From Paramarasmius palmivorus (lineage: Eukaryota > Basidiomycota > Agaricomycetes > Agaricales > Marasmiaceae), in assembly GCA_037176845.1 (NCBI GenBank), contig JAYKXP010000243.1, positions 1 through 49,504 of the forward strand: 49,504 bases of DNA, given 5' to 3'. The translations under genes were made by a program, and so were the position numbers. The notes under the pieces were generated by a model that made no database searches, was not told the origin of the DNA, and worked only from the letters and a program-made list of their open reading frames with translations. Below, one piece after another: positions 20,552 through 32,807 of the stretch (within the stretch, counting starts at the first letter, position 1; each line of letters begins with the position of its first letter).

Positions 20552-23292
20552 ATGTCTAGCCCAGTCGCACCATAAGCTAACCCAAAGACACCACCTCCTC
20601 GCCCGTCAGACCAAAACGTGGAACAGCTCGAAGAGACTCCTAGAGTCAGCCTGTTGTCCCATAAAGGTTTTGCAAACGCCACGAAAATGGGTGTTGCTCG
20701 AGAGGACGTCGTCTCGGACCTCGGCCCCAGCATTCCGGAAATTACATTTGATTGGTTCAAGGGCGCGTTATTGCATCGCGTCGAGGAGGAACTTGTCACA
20801 GAAGTATGCGAGAAGCTGAAGGAGGAGGACGTTTTGTCGGATGAAGGATGGTCAGCAATGAAGTATGAGAAACTAAAGACGACGACGAAGAAAGCCACAC
20901 AAGACGATACCCAGTCGGCAGTAGTACCAGACCGACAGCAACCCCAACTAGTCGAGGAATCGGAGGACGCGACCGACTCGAGTCCAACTGTTGACACGGC
21001 ACATCAAACAAAGGAACCCACAGACTCGGAAGCAAAGCTCAATGAAGCCGCTCTTTTTAAACCCTTACCCGACATCTTCAACCGCATCCTTGCCATTGTT
21101 CGCGAGAAGGGAGTGAAGACGCGAATCAGGTTTCTTAGTGCCCCAGATCACATGTTCAAATCAGAAGGAAGCCACGGTCATTACAAGTCCGACATGGCAG
21201 CGTTGGTCGAAGAGACCAGGTTTGTCGAGACGCCTTCCGAGCTTGCGAAAGAGGAGAAAGAGAAGAGGAAGAAGAAAGGGAAAGAGGAGACCGCCAAGAA
21301 GCGACACGAGTGCGATGTGGTGCTTGCTGCAGAGTTCAAACTCAAGGTCTCCGACAGCAACATTGACAATGTGAGTATCTCTCCTTTCTTTGGCAATAGT
21401 ATCGAGACTAACCTTGTCTCCAGAATGTCTCAAAGGTTCTCGGAAACGCAAACCACGTCATGGGTGCCGACCCTGGTCGAAGATTTGTATACGGCATGAC
21501 CATAGAACATACCAATGTCCGCTTGTGGTTCTGCTCGCGCTCTCATATCTTTGTCACTCGTATCTTGGACCTTCAAAAGGCAAGACCCGTCTCCTCTTGT
21601 TGAATATGCGCTAACGTATCTGTACCAGGATGCCAGAGACATTGTCTACCTCGTCCTAGCTCTTGGAACAGCAGGGGACGAAGCCCTTGGTTTCGACCCC
21701 ACGGTTAGCAGAGTCATCAGTGCGACAACCGGCGATATCGGATACCGTTTCATCGTTGACGGCGATCAGTACGAAGTCATCGAGGTCATCAGCATCTACA
21801 AAGCGAAATTCCTTCTTGGACGCGCCAACCGCATCTTTAGAGTCAAACGCGTCCTTCCTTCAGGCGAACTAGACAGCGAAGTTAAGGTCATGAAAGATGT
21901 CTGGATCCCACAAGACGCAAAGACCGAACTCGAGATGCGTCAGCATATTTACGACAACTTTGGCAAGAATCCCGTTGAAGGTTTAGATCGCAATACCTTC
22001 GATAAGCACTTTGTCGTCATCGACAAGTGCGAGTATGTGAAGGTTCCTTCCATGCTGGATCCAAACACACTCGTTAACGACTCCTCCAAGAACTTCTTGC
22101 GAGACCACGACATGCCGGAGTATTCTCGATTCCTCCTCAAGCGAACCTCCATCGAGTACAAAAAGGTTGTATCGCACCCTACGCCCTCGCCCATGACCGC
22201 TACATGGGGATCATACTATACACATCGCGCTGGGACACGAGAGTTGAAGAAGATGGCCAGGGAGTACTACGGGAATAAGGTACATTGTAGGATATTGATG
22301 GAGGACGCTGGAAAACCGTTGTTGCGAGTTGATAATCTCCAAGAGTTGGTCTTGTGCATCATTCAAGCGATCACCGGTAAGACATCTTCACGTGCGGTCG
22401 GAAACGCAGAGCTAATCGTTGGATAGGCCTTATGTTCTTGTATTCGTCTGGTGTTGTCCACAGGGACATCAGTCCTGGCAATATCATTTTCTCTATCAAG
22501 GATGGGGAGGTCGTTGCCAAGCTCAGTGACTTGGAATACGCAAAGGATGTGACGGCCAACAACCCGGCGAACAGACCCCAGGATATCAAAACGGTGAGTC
22601 ATAATCGAGTGGTGTCTGTCTGTGTTCTTAAGAGGTATCAGGGGACTCCCTTTTTCATGGCCGTCGAGATCGAAGCAGGCACTTTGCTCTTTGAACCCGT
22701 AGCTCGTCGACACGATCCTTTCAACCTCGTAGGCTCCCTCAAAGCCGTCCAGCCCACCGTCGTCTCCCCCTTGCGTTACAGATATCTCCACGACTTTGAA
22801 TCTATCTTTTGGATTCTCATCCACTTCATATTCTCCACCCACCCTTCGGACGAAAAGCTAGACCCCGAAATCGTCGACAGTCGGCTAAGCAGTTTGAACT
22901 CATTGTTCCCTTATCCAACTGGTGGTACTTTCGATTCGATCCCGCGCACAGAATTCCTTAAAGGAACACCTTCAACTGTCCGGATTGCTACTATATACCT
23001 TCCTGAGAAGCTCAAGATGGTGTTGCAGCAGTTCCTTGCTATAGCGTTTGATTTGACAGGGGAGTATGAACGTGTGGAGAGGAATCCGATGAAGGTTGCT
23101 GTGGAGGAACCTGTTCGGCTTTATTTGGACGCGAAGGCGTATCTTGGTATTTTGGTTCAGAGTGTTAAGGATGGAGTATGGCTTGGGAATGTGGTTAGGT
23201 TGGACGAGAAGGTGTCGGCTGGGGATAAGCGTAAGCCTGACGCTATTACTGATGACGATGGGTCTTCCGCAAAGAAGGCACGACATGGCTGA
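20552..23292 (+). CDS. FunK1-type fungal protein kinase, with an in-frame TAA at codon 8
   Basis: Five exons with consistent phases: 20552-21370, 21424-21579, 21629-22376, 22427-22593 and 22642-23292, 846 residues if the early stop is ignored. The kinase signature is clear: VHRDISPGNIIF (catalytic loop, about residue 586), DLEYAK in place of DFG, then GTPFFMAVEI, FESIFWILIHF and a basic C-terminus (KRKPDAITDDDG, KKARHG). An upstream charged segment (EEKEKRKKKGKEE, about residues 220-235) precedes the substrate-lobe-like half. The intron at 21580 has a GC donor (AAG|GCAAGA). ATG 20552 lies in CACCATG context behind a TATA box, yet codon 8 is TAA (20573-20575); the next in-frame ATG is 20687. 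FunK1 is a basidiomycete-expanded kinase family of unknown substrate. The gene may start at 20687 or be a recent null. Confidence 0.85.
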
Positions 23293-26011
23293 GAGGCATT
23301 TATTTACATATGGGTTATCTGTATAATTTCGGACGGACGTCTGCATTTTACCTCATCCTGTACATTACTTACACATAGGAATAGAATTCGAAGCATTATA
23401 CGAATTTGATACGAATCTCAACGGTGCTGAGCCAGTGTTGGGCAAGTGTTGCACTGACGAGCCTTGCAAGCCGTACGCACTATCTCCCATACTATGGCGT
23501 TCGAATATAGTGTCAGTATTCCAAAAAAAGACGGTAGGAATCAGAGAGCAGGCATCAAAGGGCATAAGAAGCCAAAAGACCTCGGAGGTGGTCAAGGTCA
23601 AGGTGTTTCGGCGATAACTCCGATACGGCTCTTCCTTTCTGACCACCAGCCTCGTGCCGTGTTCGTCTACTATCCTGGCACCCAGCTATGCAAAGCATTG
23701 CGATTTTCAATGGTACGCCTCGAATATTACTTCACTTTTTAACGCATAATCCTTATTACAATCTTTACACTCTGCAATCACGGAAAATCTGACTGTTCAG
23801 CGGCACCTACTCCTTTCTTTAAACCGATGCCCTTGAACATTCCACTACTTCAAGATTCAATACCAGCCACTCAAGCCAAACAACCTTAACTGCTCCTGGC
23901 ACCGCCAATGCTTCCAGTACTATCATTCCGCCTCTTCCTTACCTTTGCATTGAACTGATGACGATGATCAATATACTTAGATTATCGAGTTCACCGACAA
24001 CACCCACGGGATCTATCTACGGCGAATACCCGGAGCGTGGATAGAGTCGCATTTCAAGACTACCACTGGACACGAGGAGTGTCCGGGGCTTCACTTACCT
24101 GAGATAACGTTCTCGATCAACAAGGCGCAAAACCAACGCACAATAGGCATCGATTCCACGACGACAACACTTTCCCTCGGCGCGAAAATTGCAGTAGCAC
24201 CTCCCACTTGCAGAAGAACCTATCCCAAGCCATTCACATAGACAGTCAGGGCCGGTATGTTCTCCTAACCCATCTCTTTCGCTTTTGCCGCTGACACGTC
24301 CTCAACTGAACCTCGTCTGTTTAAAGCTGCAGCTCGGGGTCCGTATGACCATACCTACACTTCATAAACTTGGATCGGCATTGGCTACGTACACGTCCTA
24401 GAGTACAATACCAATATCAATGAAGCTTTGATTAAAATGTCTTGAACCCAACCCAAGCCCAAGCCCAGGTGCATATGAACTGTATAATGAAGATAAAAGG
24501 TATCGATACTTCGTCTATACCCCCTGATCCTGATGGACACGTCCAACGGTGGCGAAAACGGGTTGGAGCAACATCGTCGGGAGGCTTGTATCTTTTCCGC
24601 GTCGGCTATCCTAGGTCATGATTCGCTTTCAGTGGTACGGTAGAGCCTAGACCGCACAACAGGCCGTGTGGAGGTTGCATATGGCTTGCAACCGATGGAA
24701 GCCCCCCGTGTCTTCGATATATGGCAATCTGGCCAGATACATCAACCAACCAAAGGCATCTTTATGTGAGCTTTGGGTATATGGGTTGACATACCTAGAG
24801 GCTAGAACACCAGTACCCGACACTTTTTCCGAGCCCAGCGTTCTTGTCGACCTGCCAGCACGTATATGATCTCGTAGTGCTTCCCGATACTTGCTACATT
24901 GGCGCTAACGCTGCGATTGAGAAGTCGGATGTAAAGAGCTATGTGGTTGGCTCGTGTGAGGATCGTCGTAGTGAGTAGTGGTAGGTGAAATGGTTGGGCC
25001 AAGATGGAGTCCAAAAGAATGCACACGCGGAGTATGCAGCAGGTGCATGGAGATTGATCGTTGACATGCGACGGATTGCAGAGAGAGGGAGGTCTTGGGT
25101 CTTGCATAGCCGTCGTTCCAAACGACAGACAAATCAGAGTTCCTGCATCGGTTGAGGACAAGACCTTGATACATACAATGTCAGTATCAGTATTTGGAAG
25201 AAAATGGAAATCGGACTGACCGAATCGATTGACGAAGTAACAGAACAGTCACATCGTTCATGCCCTGCGCCTACTGTCCATCCCATGCATTTTGTCCCCT
25301 TAGATCGGCCTTAAGAAGATGCAGAGACGGAGAAAGAATAGCCATGGGGCATCTTCAGGCTTGGAAAACCGATGTCCAGCGTTCGACGGTAAGGAACAGA
25401 GAGTTCAAGGAGAGTTGCCGCAACGGTCCAAGAATGAATGCAGGAATCCAGATGGTTTGTGTAGTCTGTGCTTGGCCCGAGAAAACGCAAGCGCAACGCG
25501 TAAACTATAGCCTTTGCATCTGCCCCTTCTGTAGAACCATACTCGGTATACTATGCAAGCCTACCGAAGCTTGACCTCGATACGCGAGAGTGTCATCCAA
25601 ACCAGTCTCGCGAGTAAGAAAGAGTTCAGGTCGTGCGCCGAAGAGGTTGCGACGTTGCTACTTGACCGATGGGATGATATGACAGAACGTCGTTCAAAGC
25701 CCTAGAAAGGCAGCTGGAAAGATGAGGTTGGATGCGTAGCGTATGGGTTTGTGGAGGCCTCGGAGGTCACTTGGGGTCAAATGACCGGACGGAGAGATGT
25801 CAGTGAACTGGGAAAAGTTTGTTAGTCTCATCAGTAAGGTATCGGAGAGGTATCTATTCACCTTGTTGCATTCTAGCCTCCGCGATAGCATCATTGTGAA
25901 TGTAGGTCGTGGTTGAGCATTGAGCAAGTCCGAAGTCGTCGCCAAGATGGGGCCGGCCGGCAACTACCGGCAAGCAGTTTCGGAATCAGCGTCACAGCTT
26001 TCATGATTCCC
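23293..26011. other. Intergenic stretch without a recognisable complete gene
   Basis: Short frames only. Best candidate is 23981-24240 plus, entered separately. Frames at 24802-25161 (minus) and 25260-25574 (plus) show no domain, no splice-consistent partner and no second copy. The stretch separates the FunK1 gene from the second block of the cassette array. Confidence 0.5.
23981..24240 (+). pseudogene. Possible isolated coding exon, unknown protein
   Basis: After an acceptor-like TACTTAG, an 86-codon open frame reads IIEFTDNTHGIYLRRIPGAW, HFKTTTGHEECPGLHLPEIT and RTIGIDSTTTTLSLGAKIAV, ending TAG. Composition is balanced and protein-like. I see no convincing upstream exon and no family. It could be a relic. 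Confidence 0.25.
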
Positions 26012-26894
26012 TCCTTCCAACCCAAGCATTCATCGACGGAAAATTGGGTGACGCCTAGGATGGGGCGAAGATTGTCGTTGCTAGTGCGTGCCGTTCTCAT
26101 ACCCATTGTCCTCGCTACTCACACACGCACGCGAACAGACCCAGCAACAAACGAAGAACTAGGCACCGTCCCCGAACTAGGTCTCGCAGAAACCACGGAA
26201 GCCATCGACGCTGCTGGGAAAGCGTTCCCTGGATGGAGTAAAACCACCGCAAAGGCACGTTCTTCGTTACCTCCCTTCTTGCAATTGATTTCCTTGCTGA
26301 CGATACTGGGAATAGCACCGACACGACATTCTCATGAAATTCTTCGCGCTGATGAAAGAGCACGAAGATGATTTGGCTAGGATTATCATGTGTCCCCATT
26401 CCATCCTCTTCCTTCCCTTCTCGACTCTTACCACCGCGCTAATCACGAACTAGACACTGGAAAACGGAAAACGACAAGTACTTGTTGGTGGTCAACCGAT
26501 AGGTGATCCTGGGACTAGCACGTTCTTCGCACCGACTGTTTTAGCGGACGTACCCCCCGACGCCCTTCTGCACACCGAAGGAACATTCAGTCCGCTCGCC
26601 TCCTTAACCAAATTCTCCATGGAAGACGAAGTCCTCGCTCTCGCCAACAACTTGAACACTAACGTCGGATTGGCGGGGTATTTCTTCTCCAGGGACGTAG
26701 GACGCGTGTCGCGTGTAGCGGAAGCGTTGGAAGTGGGAATGGTAGGCGCCAATACGGGGTTGATAAGTCGGAATGTTATTCCGTTTGGGGGTGTTAAGGA
26801 GAGTGGGGTTGGGAGAGAGAGTGGGCCACATGGGATTGAGGAGTATTTGAATAAGATTGTTGTGTTTGGTTGGGGGTTAGGAAGGTGTAGGTGA
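26012..26894 (+). pseudogene. Succinate-semialdehyde dehydrogenase, copy 3 (internal deletion)
   Basis: N-terminal exon reads QAFIDGKLGDA then a TAG. The next exon is the cleanest of all copies (NPATNEELGTVPELGLAE). The exon HEDDLARII follows. From LENGK the sequence jumps straight to VLVGGQPIGDPGTS, which removes the cofactor-binding region and both catalytic residues (Glu and Cys). The tail ([25 protein letters not shown]) is open to TAG at 26892-26894. Non-functional as an enzyme. Confidence 0.9.
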
Positions 26895-27485
26895 AGGTGT
26901 TTGGACAGTGTATTAGTATCGTGACATTGGCTAACCACTCTGAAAATGAACAGAATCAATGTATTACTTTTGACACTCAGTTGAGCGTCCAAAACCTCAG
27001 GCCTCAACTTTCAACTTCAAGGCTTAGACTCAGAGCAAATTACTTTGTCGTCATGCGCTTGCCTGTTTAGAGCCGCAGCCGCTTTTGTGACGCAGTCCGA
27101 GTTCACGATTCATTGGTCCCATAATAGCGGAGATGTGCCTCTGACAGTGGTACATTTGAATCTCTCATGTATATACACGCGGCGAGTACCGTGACAGTAG
27201 TTCAAGTTGGAGAATAGAACATTCATTTCGATATTAAATTAGGGAAGTTTGACAACGGTACATCGACAGCGAAACAGGGAAGAAAAGGAACAAGTAGTCA
27301 ACAAAAATGGGGCGAGGAACCAGCCTTTGGCACGGTGGGTTTGGCCCGGGGAGAGTAACAGCAAGTATGCAGAGGTACGTAGCACGGGCTGGCTTTCTAG
27401 TAATAAATTATGGCTTGCATAAATAACGAATAGCAGATTTATACGACACGATATTGGTGCGCTCTCTACGCTCTAGGTTCGATGT
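26895..27485. repeat. Cassette spacer, SSADH copy 3 to 7TM copy C
   Basis: Begins with the shared TTAGTATCGTGACATTGGC block. 27078-27120 is an inverted near-copy of 36691-36733. GGTACATTTGAATC near 27150 matches the other spacers. Confidence 0.65.
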
Positions 27486-29028
27486 TTATATTATGCGGCC
27501 TTTGGGCTCCTTCTGATGTTCAACCACCTCCGTCGGCGCAATATTGATAGATTGCACCTGCGCGTTGGTGGTAGTGGTCGTGGGCTCAGGGCGATCGCCG
27601 AACTGAATGTTAGAGAGGTGTCCCGTTTGGAAACTCTCGACATTTTTACCGAGTTTGGCGCGGACCATGATGAGAGTGGGTGCCATTCCCTATAATCGAA
27701 CTTTGGTCAGGCAGTATGAAGAAGATAGATGGCGTACTCACGGCGCTCAGAGTGCGAATTGTACTGAAATCGAATGGAATACTTTTCGTTGTATTAAATT
27801 CAATCAAACCGCAAATCTGGAACAATGGGTAGAGAATTCCTGATTCTAGGCTGGACTGGACAATAAGCTGATTTGCACAATATTGCCATTTGAGACGTAC
27901 ATGATCCTACAGACGGATCCAACAAGTCTATCGCTTGAGTGAATACCATGGGCACGAATAAGTTGTCGGTGGATCCACCAAATGCGTCCAGCTGTGCAGA
28001 GTGTACCAATGAATCACCACACTGAGTATGGAAGGAAGAGAACACACCGGTAAGAAGTGTCAGTATCAAATTGAACACGGTGCTACCGACACTGTACGAA
28101 GCATAGATTGTCACTCCCTGATTGAACATGTTATCTTTGGTGTTAAAGCCAACTGACGCCAATATAGCACCGATGGTCCCTGTAACTAGTATGCGCGACG
28201 TAAACATGGAGACTGGTGAAGTAGAGAAAATAATCGATACCATTTATGATGATTGAGCCTAATATCAAGGGATACCCGATTCGCTTGTCGGAGTTCCAGA
28301 TTGTATAACAGCGATGAATCTAGATGAGGAGTAAGTTAGGTCAGACCAAGTTTCGCTTGGACTTTGTTATGCTACGCGAAGAAGCACCAACAAGCATACA
28401 ATCTGCCGTGATACTGACACCAAATTAGCTTTTTGCTCTAGCTCCAATATCAAGAGGAAAGCATACCCACTTAAGTAGAACAGGAATTGACCTTTCAAAT
28501 AAACTGAAGTATGGACAAGTCAAAAATTATGAAAGGAAGAGATACATGTTTATCTTACATGAAGGCTCTCGCCCTGGTATTATCCAGTAGATAGTCGATC
28601 AGAGGTTGATAGTCCTTTGTGGCCACGTCAAAAAATACAATCGTAAGATAGATAATCTCAAAGGTATAAGCTCCGACATATATTGTGGATAGTCCGAACA
28701 GGAGGATGGTCAGTCCCAGGTAATGATTGCTCTCAGTGGTGGTACTGTCGGGCCTTTGATTGCGGCTTCGCATCATGTAGAGGTATGTCCCGAAAACGAA
28801 GATGTAGGTGCCTAATAGAGTTGTGTGACACAGTGAGCGTGGCGGAATTCCTTCATGTGGCATGAATCAGCTATACCATAGAAGAAATACATAACCTGAG
28901 GAGCGAGAGGTCAGAGTTCGAAAGGGTAAGAAATTCAGCTTGAAACCTACTGAGAAGGAGGACATAGGAAAAATTACAACGTTTGTAGTGGAAAGCAAAG
29001 CCCCGAGCTGTGATTCGAGAGATGCCAT
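27486..29028 (-). CDS. 7TM membrane protein, cassette copy C
   Basis: ATG at 29026-29028 (MASLESQLGALLS); exon 1 donor GTAGGT; intron 2 is 65 nt (GTATAG to TTAG). Then LLGTYIFVFGTYLYMMRSR, LTILLFGLSTIYVGAYTF and KDYQPLIDYLLDN with donor GTAAGA at 28560. Downstream: MFTSRILVTGTIGAILASVG, ASYSVGSTVFNLILTLLTG, then the tail APTLIMVRAKLGKNVES to a stop at 27486. Between the SIIING-type motif and MFTSR this copy is 5 nt shorter than copy D, so the frame there needs transcript evidence. Function unknown; membrane protein with about seven hydrophobic segments. Confidence 0.7.
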
Positions 29029-30062
29029 GGATTAGATGGGGACTTATTGGTTTGGTGCCGCTATTTAACAGACGTTGTAGTTTCGCGAATCAGTAACCAG
29101 TGTCTGATCGCACTCGAAACACTTGGTCGTAAAAAGAGACCCGATCATTCATAGTACCGACATAGCATTGAACAGCAACGAAGTGGTATCATGGAAGCTT
29201 TAGGGATTGAGATGATAGGCAGATAAACATCTACATTTCGTCATAGCGAGAGTAACAGCATTATACAGTGTGCACCGTATAAGAAGTTCGGCCTGAAAAG
29301 TATATTAGAGGCAGCCTGCAATAGATAGAACATAAGTACAGATATCTACAGCCAAAGCCAAAGCCAGCATACCGTTGAAGAAAGTAAGTACACTAGATCT
29401 GTCTTCAATGAGACGATGAATCGTGGAGGTATCGTCAAGCACCAATACGACCATCTCGCATCTTAATATCAAACCTAATACGCGCATGCTGCAGAAGGCT
29501 GGTGACTTCTGAGTCCTCGGCTCGATCTGGTAGTTGTTGCATCGAATCAAGCTCGAGGAGCTCGGGACGACACGGTGATTGAGTTACAGCGCTGGGTGAA
29601 CAATCTCCACCTTGAAGTCAAGCTGTGGACGTGTATAGTCGAAGCTAGGGCCCGGAGCCTGACATTTCTATTTCCTTCGGTTTTTGGCTTGCTAAGGTGG
29701 CCGCAATATGAGGGGATCATGAAAACTCGGGCAGGAGACGTGATGGTGGTGGTCAAGTTCGGATGATCGGCAACAATGTCCCGGCAATTTCTTTCTCTGA
29801 CGACCACCATCTCGATGGGCTATGGTACAGGATGGACTTGTCTACAAACCCTTGTAGGAAGGTACGTCTCAAGATGTGCTTGATATTGTTCCTTTTGATT
29901 CAACTGCAACCATTAGATACGACCGTACATATCCATGGCAATGTAACGCAAATTCTCAGTAAATCACGATTCCTTGGCAACTCCACCACTCTCAAGCATT
30001 CTGTTCATTGAAGACCGAAAGATGGGACACGTCGGCATTTGAAGCAACTGTGGAATGATTCC
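29029..30062. promoter_or_regulatory. Upstream region of 7TM copy C
   Basis: Contains the shared block at 29090-29190 and the GCTAAGGTGGCCGCAATATG block near 29690. An open frame near 29763-29870 (IGNNVPAISFSDDHHLDGLW) ends at a GTACGT; units A and B hold shifted versions of it, so it may be a decayed exon. No complete gene. Confidence 0.4.
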
Positions 30063-30155
30063 ATGCTGCAAAGCGCAGTATACGACCCTTTCCATTTTGC
30101 TTCGGCTGGCAAGCAGAGAGCCGTAGTGGCCGATTCTTGTCTTGTAGACTGGAAG
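30063..30155 (+). pseudogene. Leader exon of the cassette, unit C, fused to SSADH copy 4
   Basis: MLQSAVYDPFHFASAGK then QRAVVADS as in units A, B and D, but the last codons differ and the donor is lost. At about 30156 it runs directly into SSADH sequence (CCCTCCGCATTCCCCAACTG), out of frame with it. Confidence 0.45.
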
Positions 30156-31592
30156 CCCCTCCGCATTCCCCAACTGCCCCAAACGTTGTTATCAAACAAC
30201 CTGTTGGTGTTGTGTACGTCCCCTTCCCATCGCCTCGCTTTTGTACACAGCCACTAACGCATAAACACACGACCAGCTTGATCCTCACACCATGGAACTT
30301 CCCCTCAGCCACGATGCATGATAACCCGTAAACTAGGCGCCGCTCTCCGAGTCGCAGCTGGATGTACAGCCGTCATCAAGCCTCCCCCTGATAAGCCGTT
30401 TAGCGCGTTGGGTCTTGCCGAAGTATGTCCCCGTGTCCTCTTCCTTCCCCTACACAAAAGCTAACGCAAAACGACGTAGATAGGAATAAGAGCAGGCATC
30501 CCAGACGGCGTAATCAACATAGTCACCACCCAAAAAAACGTTATGGAAGTCTGTAAAGAGACGTGGGAGAGTAAAATTGTTAGGAAGGTTACGTTTACTG
30601 GGTCTACGCTGGTGGCGAAGCTTTTGACTGGGATGGCTGCTAGTACGCTTAAGAGGTACGCTTTTCCTTCTCCCCTTATCTTCCCTTTCATCCCTTTCCT
30701 GCCTTCTTTGCCTTGCTTCCTCGGTGCTAACAAACGCGTGCTAGGCGCCCCCTTCATCGTCTTCGACGACTGTAACCTCGACGAAGCAGTCTCCGCCGCC
30801 AGCCTCTGCAAATTCCGGGGTATCGGTCAAACATGCATACATTATGCGCGAACCGTATCTACGTCCAAGAAGGTGTATACACAGAGTTTACTTCGAGGCT
30901 TGCAGAGAAGGTTGCGGGGTTTAAGGTTGGGAATGGGTTGGATAGCGATACGTATGTGGTTTTCTCTTCCTATATGATTGTTTTTGAGTGGCTGGCTAAT
31001 GAGTTTGGGTTGTAGGACTCACGGCCCGTTGATACACACCTGCGCTGTCCAAAAAGACATTCGACACGTCGAAGACGCCGTCTCAAAAGGCGCTTCAATC
31101 CTCGTCGGCGGTAAACCCATCGGCGACCCCAACACCTCCTTCACACCTACTGTTTTATTCAATGTCTCCCCCACTGCCCTGCTTCGCACCGAAGAAACGT
31201 TCGGTCCACTCGCCTCCTTAACAAAATTCACCACCGAGGACGAAGTCATCCAACTGGCCAACAACACCAACGTTGGGCTGGCGGGGTATTTCTTCTCCCG
31301 GGACGTAGGGCGAGTATGGCGTGTAGTGGAAGCACTGGAAGTGGGGATGGTAGGTGCGAACATGGGGTTGATAAGTCAGGATGTCATTCCGTTTGGGGGT
31401 GTTAAGGAGAGAGGGGTTGGGAGAGAGGGTGAGCCGCATGGGATTGAGGAGTATTTGAATGAGAAGATTGTGGTGTTTGGGGTGGGGGGTTGGGAAGTTG
31501 TAGGGTCTGGGTCTGGGTCTGGGCGAAGGTGCTTGGATAGTGAATTGTTTATTAGTATCGTGACAGTGGTTAACCACTCAGAAAATGAATAG
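30156..31592 (+). pseudogene. Succinate-semialdehyde dehydrogenase, copy 4 (5' truncated, frameshifted)
   Basis: Starts within the exon for [14 protein letters not shown] of copy 2; everything N-terminal is gone. PWNFPS is present, but the following exon has extra bases. VTFTGSTLVAKLL is kept. The stretch holding the catalytic Glu (VSMEAGGN) is deleted, so APFIVFDDCNLDEA follows an intron remnant directly. A five-base insertion at the GQTC site (about 30835) breaks the frame around the nucleophile Cys. The intron after DSDT is retained (30952-31015). The tail has lost its normal stop and runs on through a GGTCTG repeat (31504-31521) to 31592. Confidence 0.9.
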
Positions 31593-32468
31593 CGTTGATG
31601 TATATGTACTGCTTTTGACACTCAGTCGAGCGTTCAGACGAAGAGTGCAACTGAAATGAATGTTTTGCAATCGCATCTTGGTTGCGTTCCGAACTTCAAG
31701 GAAACGCGCAGTCCACGGCATCACGTGCTCGCCTGCTGCCCTTGTCGACCAACAATCATTTTTGTCGCCTCTCCTCAGGAAGCCAATTATGGAGGGGATA
31801 GCTCGATAGAGCCCGGATTTGATTTGGGTCAGGTTGAAACAGCCCCGCACGCACGAAGGCATCGCAGAAGTTACTATCCCTCGAGCTCTGGTGTGTCTCA
31901 GGTTGCCAGAACCAGAGCTCCCTTATTGCATCTAGTCGCAGTGAGTACCAAGTTGGCGATCAGCAATGTGAATGAATGCTCATCGTGTTTACAGGTACCA
32001 AGGGCAGAAAAGAAGAAAAGAGGAGACGTCCCCGTCGTCCCTTTTAACGTGCTCGCGATCGCCTGCACCCTTGAAGTAAACCTCTTGTCGCCTCACACCG
32101 TGACATTCCATCCCAGCGTGCACTCCTCGAGCTCAGAAAGCCGATTATGATAATGGAGGGGATAGCTTGGTAGAGCCAGGAACGAGGCCACTCGGATTGT
32201 TGCCAGAAGTTGAACTCTGAACTCCGTTATTGCATCTGGTCGCAGTGAGTACCTTGACGATCAGCAATATGAATACTCAAGTACTCATCGTCTCATAGGG
32301 CAGAAAAGAGAAGAAAAAAGCAGACGTCGTCGCCGATATGTTCCACACTTGGGCGCCCCTGTCTAATCATCCCTTTTTCAACTTTTGTCCCCCGGGCCTT
32401 GGCGGTAGTCTTTCCAACTCAGACCATCACTCTATCAACGCTCATCCCCCATAATCGAAGCAAGCTGC
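31593..32468. repeat. Spacer with a diverged direct duplication of about 355 bp spacing
   Basis: Segments around 31770-32015 and 32127-32305 share GGAGGGGATAGCT, TTATTGCATCT(A/G)GTCGCAG, GATCAGCAAT and GGGCAGAAAAGA in the same order. 31883-31892 (GAGCTCTGGT) and 31911-31920 (ACCAGAGCTC) form a perfect 10-bp inverted repeat. No gene is convincing. Confidence 0.55.
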
Positions 32469-32807
32469 ATGGCCACTCCCGGAACCGCAAGTTCAGATTC
32501 GGATGAATTCCAGTCTATGTCCTTCGGTATCATCACCAATCATCACCTCCTTGGAATAGCGTTGTGCTGTCTTCTCATTTCCGAGCTAGGACCATCGATA
32601 CCAGGCATACGATCACTCAAAAACACTATCCCACCACTCTACAAAACAATCATTCATCTTCTACTCCTATGCTCGGAGATTGTGCTTTTTGCCGCTATCC
32701 TTTGTATCATCCCACGTTGGATAACGATATTACTTGGGTCGATTGTAGGGTTTGGGTTGGTGCACTGGGTTTTGGGTTTCGGACGTCATAGCCTGCGGGA
32801 GCTGTAG
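32469..32807 (+). CDS. Small predicted membrane protein, 112 residues
   Basis: A single open frame from ATG 32469 with three hydrophobic stretches: about residues 23-42 (HHLLGIALCCLLISELG), 59-80 (IIHLLLLCSEIVLFAAILCI) and 84-104 (ITILLGSIVGFGLVHWVLGFG). The start follows a CT/CA-rich leader, usual for fungal promoters. It stands between SSADH copy 4 and 7TM copy D and has no second copy in the window. Family not recognised. Confidence 0.4.
   Translation: MATPGTASSDSDEFQSMSFGIITNHHLLGIALCCLLISELGPSIPGIRSLKNTIPPLYKTIIHLLLLCSEIVLFAAILCIIPRWITILLGSIVGFGLVHWVLGFGRHSLREL

Noticed and set aside
20533..21451. Minus-strand frames antisense to the FunK1 gene
   Set aside because: The plus strand has a splice-consistent kinase gene; the antisense frames are shadows.
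24802..25574. Two open frames of about 100-120 codons
   Set aside because: No motif, no splice partners and no second copy; compatible with chance.
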